Positions 43,772 through 52,696 of a DNA stretch of 59,872 nt are shown here, one piece after another. The position numbers and the translations under genes were made by a program. Below the pieces are notes generated by a model. The model did no database searches and was not told the origin of the DNA. It saw nothing but the letters and a program-made list of their open reading frames with translations. Source of the stretch: Rhizobacter sp. (GTDB lineage: Bacteria > Pseudomonadota > Gammaproteobacteria > Burkholderiales > Burkholderiaceae_C). The stretch's first letter is position 1. Every line of letters starts with the position of its first letter. The stretch spans positions 1-59,872 of the forward strand of contig NZ_JADMJX010000322.1 in the NCBI RefSeq assembly GCF_018780185.1. The letters run 5' to 3'.

Positions 43772-45106
43772 TTATTTCCGAATCGCCCACAGCTCCAGCT
43801 CCAAGCCCGGGAAGTCACCCGAGATGTGCATGGCGACGTTGCCGTTCTGTTCGATCGGTTTCCACAGCTCGCCGCCGCGGTCGAGCTCGAAGTAGAAGTA
43901 GCCGGCGTGGAAGGGCAACTGGCGCGGCGCCACCGGCAGCGAGCGCAGGCCGATGCCGGGCAGCTGCAGGTTGACCAGGTCGCGCAGCTTCTCGGGCGGG
44001 CCGATCTTGGTCTGTGCCGGGAAGCGCTGGCGCAGCTGCTCGCCGGGCACTTGCGCATTGACCGCCAGCACGAAGGTGCCGGTGCGCGCGAGCTCCATGT
44101 CGGTGACCACGGCGGTGCGCACGCCGTGGTTGCGATTGACGAGGTCGAGCTGAACGGCGTTTTGCTCCAGCACCGAGGTCAGCATGCCGCGCAGCGAATC
44201 GAACACCGGTGTGAAGGTGCGCGCAAGGTCGTCGTGGCGGTATGGCGGAAATTCGGGCGGTCGGCGCGCGCTGGTCGACAGCGTGGCCAGGTCGCCGGCC
44301 AGTCGCAGGCAGTCGCCGTGCAATTCGCGCGGGTGGGCATTCGGTGTGGCAGCGTGCTGGCTGAACACCGGCTCGTTGCGGTTGAGCGTTTGCAGCATCA
44401 AGAAATCAGCCAGCTCCGACACGCCGTGACTCAGCTGCCCCATGCGCCCGGCCAGGGCCTGCGCGCGCTGCAAGATCAAACCATGCAGCAACGACGCGCT
44501 GGCCGAAAGTTGCGCGGTGGCTTCGATGGCCACCTGCGGCGCGATGTAGCTGCGCTCGAGCGTCACCTGCCCGTCGCTGCGGCGCTCGGCCACCACCGCC
44601 ACGCCGAGCAGGGCATAGGCTTCGCTCGCCTCCTTGGCGCGCACCAGGCGCAGGCGCAGGCGGCCGGTCTGGATGGTGGTGGGCTCGTCGGATGCGTCGG
44701 TGTTGTCGCGCACGTCTTCTTCGATGGCGCCATAGCGGGCGAGCTCGCCGCCCTCACCGGTGCCGAAATCAACCTCGTTCAGCCCTTCGCGCTGCAGCGG
44801 CAAGGCGAGGTAGATGATCTCGCCCTTCGCATCGGCCGGCACCTCCATCGGGGCAGGCAGCGGGTCGAGTTGCGGCATGGAAAACGGCGTGCCGTCGGGC
44901 AGCAGACCGCTGGCCCGCGAGATGCCCAGCTTGCCCAGCGCGAGCAGGCCTTCGTCGAGTTCCAGCTCGTTGAAACCCCAGGCAAAGGGCGAGATGCTGC
45001 GAGCTCGCGCGTCGACCAGCCGCTCCAGGTAGCGGGTTTCTTGCTGAAAGTGATGGGGCTGCAAGAACATGCCCGAAGACCACACGACTTTGGCGCGCCA
45101 GCTCAT
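43772..45106 (-). CDS. tssK: T6SS baseplate protein TssK
   Basis: This 444-residue protein starts with the family's MSWRAKVVWSSGMFLQPHHF and has the WGFNELELDEGLL shoulder motif. TssK is the trimeric connector between the baseplate and the TssL/TssM membrane complex. It lies between tssJ (42 nt upstream) and tssL (43 nt downstream), the common order. No anomalies are seen. Confidence 0.96.
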   Translation of the reverse strand: MSWRAKVVWSSGMFLQPHHFQQETRYLERLVDARARSISPFAWGFNELELDEGLLALGKLGISRASGLLPDGTPFSMPQLDPLPAPMEVPADAKGEIIYLALPLQREGLNEVDFGTGEGGELARYGAIEEDVRDNTDASDEPTTIQTGRLRLRLVRAKEASEAYALLGVAVVAERRSDGQVTLERSYIAPQVAIEATAQLSASASLLHGLILQRAQALAGRMGQLSHGVSELADFLMLQTLNRNEPVFSQHAATPNAHPRELHGDCLRLAGDLATLSTSARRPPEFPPYRHDDLARTFTPVFDSLRGMLTSVLEQNAVQLDLVNRNHGVRTAVVTDMELARTGTFVLAVNAQVPGEQLRQRFPAQTKIGPPEKLRDLVNLQLPGIGLRSLPVAPRQLPFHAGYFYFELDRGGELWKPIEQNGNVAMHISGDFPGLELELWAIRK

Positions 45107-45148
45107 GTTGTTGTGCTTGGAGTTGAGGTGATGAACGGGGCAGCTGCC

Positions 45149-45649
45149 TCAGGGCTTGGGCGAGGTGCGTTTGGCTTGCACGGTGATGTCGGCAAGGTCG
45201 ATGGCCACCACGTTTTTCTTGCCCGCAGCCACCGGCACCACGGCGCGCCAGCGGGCGCGCTCCAGCTCGCGGAAGGCGACCATCACGCCGATGAACTTGG
45301 TGTCGGGCGACAGCGGCTTCACGAGCGGCTTGGTCTCGCCGGGGCGCAACACGAACTCTTCACGGCTGATCATCTCGGCGCCGAGCACCGCCTGGTCTTT
45401 CTCGAACAGCGACACGAAGTCGGCCTGCTCGAACAGCGTGGGCGCCTTCAGCTCGAACACACGCACCACCACCGGCGACGGGCGTTTGCGCGCATCGGGG
45501 TTGACCTGGGCCGAGGCCACCACCTTGGCGTCGAGCGTCGTCTTGCCGCCACCAAACATGGCGCAGCCCGACAACGACACACCAGACAGCAAGGCCGCCG
45601 CGAGCAACAGGCGGCGGGACAGATGAGACGAGCTTGGATTCAGATTCAT
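45149..45649 (-). CDS. tssJ: T6SS outer-membrane lipoprotein TssJ (VasD/Lip)
   Basis: This 166-residue protein has a basic N-terminus, a hydrophobic segment and lipobox LSGC (Cys29), with Ala at +2, so it should be sorted to the outer membrane. The remaining transthyretin-like beta domain includes VVVRVFELKAP and LRPGET, typical of VasD. It is the first gene of the six-gene leftward T6SS block. The 173-bp region to the divergent mltA gene must hold the promoter, but no convincing -35/-10 pair is visible. Confidence 0.93.
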   Translation of the reverse strand: MNLNPSSSHLSRRLLLAAALLSGVSLSGCAMFGGGKTTLDAKVVASAQVNPDARKRPSPVVVRVFELKAPTLFEQADFVSLFEKDQAVLGAEMISREEFVLRPGETKPLVKPLSPDTKFIGVMVAFRELERARWRAVVPVAAGKKNVVAIDLADITVQAKRTSPKP

Positions 45650-45822
45650 GGGTGTTTTCAGTCAACGCCACGGGGGCGACAGGCACGGTCTGATGCCGTC
45701 CGCAGAATACCGGCGACACCTGCGCGTGCGGCGTGACTAAGGTAATCCGCTCTCGCGCGCCTCCACCCTCGGGTTGACGAAGGTCAGTTGGAACGCAGGC
45801 GCTGCGGGCCTAGGCTTGGCTC

Positions 45823-47496
45823 ATGAAACTGCTGCCCTTCTCGGTGTTTGCCCTTGCCACGGCCGCGGGGCTGGCAGGCTGTGCCTCCAGGCAAGCGGCT
45901 GCCCCGAGCCCACGCCCGGCGGTCGAGCCGCCAGTGGCCACCGCCACGACCCCGCAGAAGAAGCTCTCGAACACGCCTCCCGCCAAGACCGGCATCAAGC
46001 TGCCGAGCGAGGTGCGCACGCGCAACGCGATGTTCAAGCTCACGTCTTACGACGAGCTGCCGGGCTGGCAACAAGACGACATGCGGGCCAGCTGGAGCGC
46101 GTTTCGCAACTCGTGCGAGGTGCTGCAAAAGCGTGACGACTGGCGCGACATCTGCGCTGCCTCGAAGACCGTGCCGCCCAACACCCGCGCCATGCGCAGC
46201 TTCTTCGAGAGCCACTTCACGCTGCTGCGCATCTTGCACACCGATTCGCGCGGCGACGGTGAGGTCACCGGCTACTTCGAGCCCCTGCTCGAAGGCCAGG
46301 CGCAGCGCGACGCCGAATTCAACACCCCGGTGATGGGCGTGCCGCGTGACCTTTACACCATCGACTGGTCGCGTGTGCCGAAGGCGCAGCGTCGCTCGGT
46401 GGTGCACGTCAAGCCAGAAGGCAACCTGTTGCTGCTGGCTCAGCCGGGCGATGCGGCCAGCTACCCGCTCGACCTGCGCCGCTTCGTGCTCGACGACCGC
46501 GACCGCCGCCTGCGCCTTCGCCTGGTGGGCAACGCTGGCAGCCCCACCGCGCGTGTCGACCCCTACTACACCCGTGCCGAGCTCGACGCACTGGGCCTGC
46601 CGCAAGGCATCAACGCACCGGTGGTGACCTGGGTCAACGACCCGCTGGCGCTGTACGCGATGCAGGTGCAGGGCTCGGGCCGCGTGCGCATGCCCGATGG
46701 GCAAATCTTGCGGTTGCAATACGCCGAACAGAACGGCCACCCGTTCAAGCCGTTGCGGGTCACACCCAAGGCCAAGGTGGTGGTGGCCACGCGCGGCATC
46801 GGTGGCGGCAACGCCAACGACGCGGCCGACGAGTTCGAGATCGAAGGCGATGCGCCTGCAGATACCGAAGCCGATGCCCCCGTGCTGACCCGAGGTGTCA
46901 CCGTCGCCCCACGTGCACCCGCCGCCAAACCGGCCGGCAACGACCCGCTGGTCGACGAGTTGCTCAAGGGGGCGCGCAAACCGGCGCCCGGCTCGGCCAA
47001 ACCAAACCCCTCCAAACCACAGCCGAAAGCGACCGTGGCCGCGCGGCTGTCGTCCGACCCCAGCTATGTGTTCTTCAAGACGGTGCCCGAGCGCCCGCAC
47101 ACCGAAGGCCCGCAAGGCGCACTGGGCGTGCCGCTGACGCCGGGCCGTTCGGTGGCCGTCGACCCGCGTGTCACGCCGCTCGGCTACCCGGTGTTCCTCA
47201 GCGCACCGGCGCCCGCCGGTTCCAACATCTCGATGCAGCGCCTGGTGTTTGCGCAAGACACCGGTGGCGCCATTCGCGGTGCGGTGCGGGCCGACTACTT
47301 CTGGGGCTTTGGCAACGAAGCCGGCCAGATGGCGCGTGCCACCCGCCACCGCGGCCAGATGTGGGTGCTGCTCCCGACTGCCGAAGCCAGCCGCCTGGCC
47401 ACCAGCAAGCTGGTCACGCGCGGCGTGTCGCTGGGCGGCGAGACGGAGAACTCGTGCCTGGTGCCCGACGGCGAGTTTTGCTCCGAGGCCGACTGA
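45823..47496 (+). CDS. mltA: Membrane-bound lytic transglycosylase A with linker insertion
   Basis: This 557-residue lipoprotein (lipobox LAGC, Cys20) cleaves peptidoglycan to anhydro-muropeptides. The MltA body is clear: TGYFEPLLEG, VQGSGRVRMPDG, YAEQNGHP, and the 3D domain FAQDTGGAIRGAVRADYFWGFG with its catalytic Asp. E. coli MltA is 365 residues. Here, between NGHPFKPL and DPSYVFFK, the usual helical stretch is replaced by ~110 residues of Ala/Pro/Lys/Asp-rich low-complexity sequence. The 3' end overlaps the convergent LysR gene by 83 bp. Confidence 0.88.
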   Translation: MKLLPFSVFALATAAGLAGCASRQAAAPSPRPAVEPPVATATTPQKKLSNTPPAKTGIKLPSEVRTRNAMFKLTSYDELPGWQQDDMRASWSAFRNSCEVLQKRDDWRDICAASKTVPPNTRAMRSFFESHFTLLRILHTDSRGDGEVTGYFEPLLEGQAQRDAEFNTPVMGVPRDLYTIDWSRVPKAQRRSVVHVKPEGNLLLLAQPGDAASYPLDLRRFVLDDRDRRLRLRLVGNAGSPTARVDPYYTRAELDALGLPQGINAPVVTWVNDPLALYAMQVQGSGRVRMPDGQILRLQYAEQNGHPFKPLRVTPKAKVVVATRGIGGGNANDAADEFEIEGDAPADTEADAPVLTRGVTVAPRAPAAKPAGNDPLVDELLKGARKPAPGSAKPNPSKPQPKATVAARLSSDPSYVFFKTVPERPHTEGPQGALGVPLTPGRSVAVDPRVTPLGYPVFLSAPAPAGSNISMQRLVFAQDTGGAIRGAVRADYFWGFGNEAGQMARATRHRGQMWVLLPTAEASRLATSKLVTRGVSLGGETENSCLVPDGEFCSEAD

Positions 47497-48376
47497 GCGC
47501 CGAAGCGTCGTCCTGCCTGATCACGTCGCCGAACGCGCGCAGTGGCGCGCCCGCATGGGCATCGCGGCGACGCACCAGCAAGGTCTCGACCCACATCGGT
47601 TTCGGTGCCAATGTGCTCACCCGCAGATCGTCGCGCCCCCGATAGGTCTCGACCGCGCTGCGTGGCAGCACGCTCACGCCGACACCCGCCCCCACACAAC
47701 CCAGCACGCCCTCCAGCGTGCCGAACTCCAGCCGCCGAAACGGCAGCCAGCCGCTCGCTGCAAAGTGCGCCTCCAGCCGCTGCCGGTAAGAGCAGCCCTG
47801 GCGGAACACGATCACGGTGAGGCCGCCGTCACGCAGCTGCGCTTCGGGCTCGCCGGCATCACTCGCGCTGACCAGCACCAGCTCTTCGTGAAACACCGGC
47901 TCGGTCAGAAGATCGGGGTGATCCACCGGCCCTGCAACCAGGGCGGTGTCGAGCCGATGCGCCAACACGTGCTCCAGCAGCTCGGCGGTGGGCCCGGTGC
48001 GCACCTCCAGTTGCACGTCGGGGTGCGCACGGTGAAAGCGCCCGAGCACGGCGGGCAGGCGCACGGCGGCGGTGGTTTCCATCGAGCCGATGCGCAGGCT
48101 GCCGCGCACCAGGCCGTCGTCGCGCACGGCCGACAGCGCCTCGTCTGACAGAGCGGCCAGGCGCTGCGCGTAGCCGAGCAGGCGCGTGCCCGCGTCGGTG
48201 AGCGACATGCCGCGGCTGTGGCGCAGGAAGAGGCTCACGCCCAGGTCGGCCTCCAGTTGCTTCAAACGCGTGGTGACGTTGGACTGCACGGTGTGCAGCT
48301 CCAGCGCTGCCGCACTCACCGAGCCTCGGCGGGCAACAGCGGCGAAGGTGGCCAAGGCGGTCGGGTCCATGCGCAC
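47414..48376 (-). CDS. LysR-family transcriptional regulator
   Basis: This 320-residue protein has an N-terminal winged helix (LATFAAVARRGSVSAAALEL, VQSNVTTRLKQLE) and a periplasmic-binding-fold sensor with GSLRIGSMETTAAVRLP. The pattern resembles regulators of the YofA/CysB-like group with MET-type motifs. The last ~35 residues are Arg/Ser/Pro-rich and are encoded antisense to the end of mltA, so the natural C-terminus is extended. It is divergent from the nitronate monooxygenase gene and probably controls it through the inverted repeat at 48413-48436. Confidence 0.9.
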   Translation of the reverse strand: MRMDPTALATFAAVARRGSVSAAALELHTVQSNVTTRLKQLEADLGVSLFLRHSRGMSLTDAGTRLLGYAQRLAALSDEALSAVRDDGLVRGSLRIGSMETTAAVRLPAVLGRFHRAHPDVQLEVRTGPTAELLEHVLAHRLDTALVAGPVDHPDLLTEPVFHEELVLVSASDAGEPEAQLRDGGLTVIVFRQGCSYRQRLEAHFAASGWLPFRRLEFGTLEGVLGCVGAGVGVSVLPRSAVETYRGRDDLRVSTLAPKPMWVETLLVRRRDAHAGAPLRAFGDVIRQDDASALSRPRSKTRRRAPGTSSPSRRPATRRA

Positions 48377-48412
48377 TCCAGGTATCTGTATTCAAGAACG
48401 AAGAAATCATAA

Positions 48413-48436
48413 CAATTCATTTTTCAAGATGAATTG
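48413..48436. promoter_or_regulatory. Perfect inverted repeat in the LysR/nitronate monooxygenase region
   Basis: CAATTCAT (48413-48420) and ATGAATTG (48429-48436) are perfect inverted arms with an 8-nt spacer. The element is AT-rich in a GC-rich neighbourhood and lies between the divergent genes, the usual place for a LysR-type binding site. It sits 20 nt before the chosen start of the monooxygenase gene. Confidence 0.55.
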
Positions 48437-48455
48437 CGGCGGCTACCTTGACGAC

Positions 48456-49448
48456 ATGGACACGCCCAACACCCCCGCCCTGCTCCACACCCCGCTCACC
48501 CGCTTGCTGGGTGTGCGCCACCCCATCGTTCTGGCCGCCATGGATCTGGTGGCCGATGCACGTCTGGTGCGCGCGGTCACCGAAGCCGGGGGCTACGGCT
48601 TCCTCGGCGCGGGCTATGGCGACGAAGCCTGGCTGCGGCGCGAGCTGGCGGCGCTCGCAAGCCTGCAGCAGCCCTTCGGCGTGGGCTTCATCACCTGGAG
48701 CCTGGCCCGGCAGCCCCATTTGCTCGACATCGCGCTCGACGCCCGCCCGAGCGCGGTGTGGCTGTCGTTCGGCGACGTGGCGCCGTTTGCGCAGCGCATC
48801 AAGGCGAGCGGTGCCAGGCTCGTGTGCCAGGTGCAGACCGAGGCCATGGCGCAAGACGCCTTGCGACACGGCGCCGACCTGCTGGTGGCGCAAGGCGCCG
48901 AAGCCGGGGGCCACGGCGTGAGCCGCGGCACCATGGCCCTGGTGCCGGCGCTGGTCGACTTGGCCGGCACCGATGTGCCAGTCATCGCGGCCGGGGGCAT
49001 TGCCGACGGGCGCGGCATTGCCGCCGCCCTCGCGCTGGGCGCCGCCGGTGTGGCGCTGGGCACGCGGCTCTATGCCACCGAAGAAGCGGCAGGTTTTGCC
49101 ACCGCCAAAGAGCGCATCGTGGCCGCCAGCGGCGACGACACACAGCGCAGCATCGTGTTCGACCTCTCGCGCCGCAACGTGTGGCCAGCGCCCTACACCG
49201 GCCGCTGCCTGCAAAACGAGCACCTGCGCCGCTGGAGCGGGCGCGAGCTGGAGCTGCTGCGCGAGCAGGGCGAGGTGGCCGATCGCTATGCCGCGGCCCG
49301 TGCCTCGGGTAACTTCGACACCGCCGCGGTGATCGCGGGTGAGGCCGCCGGCCTGATCCACGATCTGCCCCGCGTGGCCGAGCTGCTGCCACGCCTCGTC
49401 AGCGAGGCTGTGACGCAGCTGCGCCAAACTCATTTATTCATCACGTGA
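48456..49448 (+). CDS. Nitronate monooxygenase-family FMN enzyme
   Basis: This 330-residue TIM-barrel flavoenzyme of the NMO/2-nitropropane dioxygenase family shows GVRHPIVLAAMDLV at the N-terminus, AQGAEAGGHG, IAAGGIADGRG and LGAAGVALGTRLYAT for FMN binding. It oxidises alkyl nitronates such as propionate 3-nitronate; members with other substrates exist. The start at 48456 is preferred, and an in-frame ATG at 48429 sits inside the inverted repeat. The tautomerase gene follows after 10 nt, so the two form an operon. Confidence 0.88.
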   Translation: MDTPNTPALLHTPLTRLLGVRHPIVLAAMDLVADARLVRAVTEAGGYGFLGAGYGDEAWLRRELAALASLQQPFGVGFITWSLARQPHLLDIALDARPSAVWLSFGDVAPFAQRIKASGARLVCQVQTEAMAQDALRHGADLLVAQGAEAGGHGVSRGTMALVPALVDLAGTDVPVIAAGGIADGRGIAAALALGAAGVALGTRLYATEEAAGFATAKERIVAASGDDTQRSIVFDLSRRNVWPAPYTGRCLQNEHLRRWSGRELELLREQGEVADRYAAARASGNFDTAAVIAGEAAGLIHDLPRVAELLPRLVSEAVTQLRQTHLFIT

Positions 49449-49458
49449 AAGAAAAGCC

Positions 49459-49674
49459 ATGCCATTCGTCAACATACAAATCACGCGCGAAGGCGCCACC
49501 GCCGCACAAAAGGCCGAGCTGATTGCCGGCGTGACCGAGCTGCTGGTGAAGGTGCTCAACAAGAACCCGGCCACCACCTTCGTCATCATCGACGAGGTCG
49601 ACACCGACAACTGGGGCATTGGGGGCAAGCCGGTCACCGAGCTGCGGCGGCTGGCGAAAAGCGGGCCCGGCTGA
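49459..49674 (+). CDS. 4-oxalocrotonate tautomerase-family protein
   Basis: This 71-residue protein starts MPFVNIQITRE, so after Met removal Pro1 is the catalytic base of the tautomerase superfamily. The length fits a 4-OT subunit that forms hexamers. It is co-transcribed with the nitronate monooxygenase gene (10-nt gap), so a small-molecule keto-enol step in the same pathway is inferred. The substrate is unknown. Confidence 0.85.
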   Translation: MPFVNIQITREGATAAQKAELIAGVTELLVKVLNKNPATTFVIIDEVDTDNWGIGGKPVTELRRLAKSGPG

Positions 49675-49691
49675 CCACCCGTAGAGCGGCT

Positions 49692-49699
49692 GTCCTACA
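49692..49699 (+). promoter_or_regulatory. GTCCTACA motif upstream of the class A PBP gene
   Basis: GTCCTACA lies 33 nt before the ATG at 49733 and also forms part of the small hairpin GCGGCTGT/ACAGCCGC (49686-49704). It matches the boxes before the cardiolipin synthase, katE and PA2169-family genes, though it is closer to the start codon than those. Confidence 0.35.
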
Positions 49700-49732
49700 G
49701 CCGCCGGGCGCGGCCCCGCGCACCATGGCGTG

Positions 49733-52072
49733 ATGCACGCCGAACCCAACGACCCGCCCAACCCCACCCGTCTCTCGCCCTGGCCCGAGCGGCGGCGGCT
49801 TGCCCTGCGCTTCTCGCTGATGGGTGCGGCCCTGCTGCTGGTGCCGGCCATCGTCTACCTCATCGTGCTGCTGCAGGTCTCGCCCGACACGGCCGACCTG
49901 CGTGAAGCCGAAGCCGTGCGCCCTTCGATGCTGATGTCGGCCGACGGCGAGGTGCTGACCACCTTCGGCCGCGCCCAGCAGCAGCATGTGACGCTGGCCG
50001 AGATTTCGCCGCACGTGGTCAGCGCCTTGATCGCGACCGAAGACCGCCGCTTTCGCGAGCACCACGGCGTGGACTTCCGGCGCACGGCGGGTGCCTTGTT
50101 CCACAGCGCCACGGGCAGCCTGCAAGGCGGCTCCACCATCACGCAGCAGCTGGCACGCAACCTGTTCCCCGAAGAGATCGGCCGCAGCCGGTCGCTGCAC
50201 CGCAAGCTGAAGGAGCTCGTCACGGCGCTGCGCATCGAGCACCACTACAGCAAGGACCAGATCCTCACGAGTTACCTCAACACCGCGCCTTTTCTCTACA
50301 ACGCGGTGGGCGTCGAGATGGCGGCCCGCACCTATTGGGACAAGCCCGCCGCCGAGCTGTCGGCACTGGAGAGCGCCACCCTGGTGGGCATGCTCAAGGG
50401 GCCGCACTACTACAACCCGGTGCTGTTCCCCGAGCGGGCACAGAAGCGCCGCAACCTGGTGCTGGCCCAGATGCTCAAGCAGCGCAGCCTGCCCGAGGCC
50501 GAGTACCGCCGCCTGATCGCACAGCCGGTGCAAGTGACGCTGACCCGCCAGGCTGAAAACCTCGGCAGCGCGCCGCACTTTGCCGCCCACGCCCGCAAGT
50601 GGCTGGTGGAGTGGGCCGAAACCCACGAACAAGACCTTTATGCCGACGGCCTGGTGATCGAAACCACGCTCGACACACGCCTGCAGCGCGCCGCCGAACA
50701 AGCGGTGCAGAAACAAGCCGAATCGCTGCAGCGGGTGGCCGATGTCGAGTGGAGCGTGCCCAGCCTGGCCGCCACCTCGGGTGGGCTGGACAGCTACGCC
50801 CAGCGCAGCACCAAGGCACAGCCGTTCGCTCACTTCTGGAAGCAGCACGATGAGCTGCTGGCCGCGGCCGTGCGCGACACGCCCGCCTTTCGCAAGGCGG
50901 TGGCGGGTGGCGCCAGCGAAGCGCAAGCCTTGCAGGAGCTGATGGCCGATGCCCAGTGGCTCGCCCGCCTGAAGGCCCAGAAAACCCGGCTCGAAGCCGG
51001 CTTCGTGGCCATGGACCCGAGCACCGGCGAGGTGAAAGCCTGGGTCGGCAGCCGCGACTTCAACCTCGACCAGTACGACCACGTGGCCCAGGCCGAGCGC
51101 CAGCCGGGCTCGACCTTCAAGCCCTTCGTGTACGGCGCCGCGCTCGAGGCCGGGCTGCGCCCCGAGCGGGCCTATGTAGACCAGGCAGTCGAGATACGCC
51201 ACGGCGGAAACGCCGTCTGGCGGCCCACCGACATGTCGGGCCCGAGTGGCAACACCATGAGCCTGCGCGACGGGCTGGTGTATTCCAAGAACACCGTCAC
51301 CGCCCAGGTGATGCGAGACGTGGGCATCACCCGCGTGGTGGCCCTGGCCAAGGCCGCCGGTGTCGACCAGAGCAAGCTCGACCCCGTCCCTTCGCTCGCG
51401 TTGGGCACCAGCCCGGTGACGCTGCTGGAGATGGTCAACGCCTACGCCACCATCGCCAATGAAGGCGAGCACCACAAGCCCGTGTTCGTGAAACGCATTC
51501 GCGATCGGCATGGGCGCGTGCTGGCCGAGTTCGGCTCGCCCACGCGGCGCGCCATGACGGCCGAGTCGGCGGTGGAGCTGATGGACATGATGCGTGGCGT
51601 GGTCTCGCAAGGCACCGGCACCATGGTCAAGACACGTTTTGGCATCGTGGCCGACATCGCCGGCAAGACCGGCACCACCCAGAACAACACCGATGGCTGG
51701 TTCATCCTGATGCACCCGCAGCTGGTGGCCGGCGCCTGGGTGGGCTTCAACGATTCCCGCGTCACCATGCGCAGCAACTACTGGGGCCAGGGTGGGCACA
51801 ACGCCATCCTGCTGGTGGGTGACTTCTTTCGCGACACGCTCAAGGGCGGGCTGATCGACCCCAAGGTGCGCTTCGCGCCACCGCGCCAGCCGCAGCCGAC
51901 CTTGGCCCGCTGGTCGGTGCCCGCCAGCAGCGAGCCTGAAGGCGCGGCCCTGGTGCGCCTGGAGATCGACCCCGATGCGCCGCAGGAGGAGCCTCCGATG
52001 AGCGCCGAAGAGCTCGACCGCGTGTTGCAGCACCTCGACCGCAGCGGCAACTCGCCTTCACCAATGCGCTGA
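49733..52072 (+). CDS. Class A penicillin-binding protein (bifunctional transglycosylase/transpeptidase)
   Basis: This 779-residue protein has a cytoplasmic tail and one membrane anchor (~28-52). The glycosyltransferase domain has ATEDRRFREHHGVD and QGGSTITQQLARNLF with both catalytic Glu. The transpeptidase domain has SxxK in PGSTFKPFVYG, YSKN and KTGTTQNNTDGWF. It polymerises and cross-links peptidoglycan at the inner membrane. The sequence order and lack of an OB domain are more like PBP1C/2D-type class A proteins than PBP1A. A GTG directly before the ATG is an alternative start. A strong terminator follows. Confidence 0.9.
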   Translation: MHAEPNDPPNPTRLSPWPERRRLALRFSLMGAALLLVPAIVYLIVLLQVSPDTADLREAEAVRPSMLMSADGEVLTTFGRAQQQHVTLAEISPHVVSALIATEDRRFREHHGVDFRRTAGALFHSATGSLQGGSTITQQLARNLFPEEIGRSRSLHRKLKELVTALRIEHHYSKDQILTSYLNTAPFLYNAVGVEMAARTYWDKPAAELSALESATLVGMLKGPHYYNPVLFPERAQKRRNLVLAQMLKQRSLPEAEYRRLIAQPVQVTLTRQAENLGSAPHFAAHARKWLVEWAETHEQDLYADGLVIETTLDTRLQRAAEQAVQKQAESLQRVADVEWSVPSLAATSGGLDSYAQRSTKAQPFAHFWKQHDELLAAAVRDTPAFRKAVAGGASEAQALQELMADAQWLARLKAQKTRLEAGFVAMDPSTGEVKAWVGSRDFNLDQYDHVAQAERQPGSTFKPFVYGAALEAGLRPERAYVDQAVEIRHGGNAVWRPTDMSGPSGNTMSLRDGLVYSKNTVTAQVMRDVGITRVVALAKAAGVDQSKLDPVPSLALGTSPVTLLEMVNAYATIANEGEHHKPVFVKRIRDRHGRVLAEFGSPTRRAMTAESAVELMDMMRGVVSQGTGTMVKTRFGIVADIAGKTGTTQNNTDGWFILMHPQLVAGAWVGFNDSRVTMRSNYWGQGGHNAILLVGDFFRDTLKGGLIDPKVRFAPPRQPQPTLARWSVPASSEPEGAALVRLEIDPDAPQEEPPMSAEELDRVLQHLDRSGNSPSPMR

Positions 52073-52086
52073 CACCGCGCTCACGA

Positions 52087-52121
52087 AAGAAGGGCCGGCA
52101 GATGCCGGCCCTTCTTGTTTT
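52087..52121. terminator. Strong bidirectional intrinsic terminator
   Basis: AAGAAGGGCCGGCA (52087-52100) pairs with TGCCGGCCCTTCTT (52103-52116), followed by GTTTT on the plus strand. It serves the PBP gene and, read leftward, the PA2169-family gene, both of which end within about 20 nt. Confidence 0.9.
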
Positions 52122-52136
52122 CACGGTTCAGATCGA

Positions 52137-52589
52137 TCAGGCCGCGCGGGCAATGTCGCGCAAGCGCTTGATCTGGTCGTGGTTGGCTTGCACGCCCAGT
52201 TGCTGGCGCGCAATCACCGCACGCACGGCCTCTGGCAAGCCTTCGCTGCGCAAGGCGGCGCGGTAGCGGCCCAGCGCGGCGTCTTCACCACGCTCACATT
52301 CCTCGAGCATGGCCTCGTCGCTGTAGCCCACCAGCGAGCCCCGCACGGCCACCCAGCCGCGGTGCAGGGCACCGGTGGTGCTGCCATCGGTTTCGGGCTT
52401 GCCGCCGTAGTCGCTGACCATGGCCTGCAGCTCGCTGGCCGCCGCACGGCACTCGGCGGCACGGTTGCTGAAGAGCTGCTGCAGGTCGGTCGAGGCCACG
52501 TGCTTGGCACAGGCGGTGAAACCAAGCTCGCCGTCCTTGGAGGTTTCGATCAAGTCGTTGAGGGTCTCGGTGATGTCATCGTGCTTCAT
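52137..52589 (-). CDS. PA2169-family four-helix-bundle protein (DUF2383)
   Basis: This 150-residue, ferritin-like four-helix protein starts MKHDDITETLNDLIETSKDG. Acidic and His residues are spread through the helices (ITETLNDLIE, EECERGEDAAL, QANHDQIKRL), as in the DUF2383/PA2169 family, linked to stress and possibly metal binding. The start at 52589 has AAGGAC upstream; a further in-frame extension is unsupported. A GTCCTACA box lies 108 nt upstream. The gene is monocistronic. Confidence 0.85.
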   Translation of the reverse strand: MKHDDITETLNDLIETSKDGELGFTACAKHVASTDLQQLFSNRAAECRAAASELQAMVSDYGGKPETDGSTTGALHRGWVAVRGSLVGYSDEAMLEECERGEDAALGRYRAALRSEGLPEAVRAVIARQQLGVQANHDQIKRLRDIARAA

Positions 52590-52696
52590 GGGGTGTCCTT
52601 TCAGGATCGGCGCGCGGGGCGCCCGGTTGCATGTCAGGCCTTGGTGCGACACACCAAAACCAGGGCCCCATGGTGGCCACGGCAGCAGCCGCTGGC

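Noticed and set aside
49634-52033. 799-codon minus-strand frame over the PBP gene
   Set aside because: Antisense shadow; the PBP gene has complete catalytic motifs on the plus strand.
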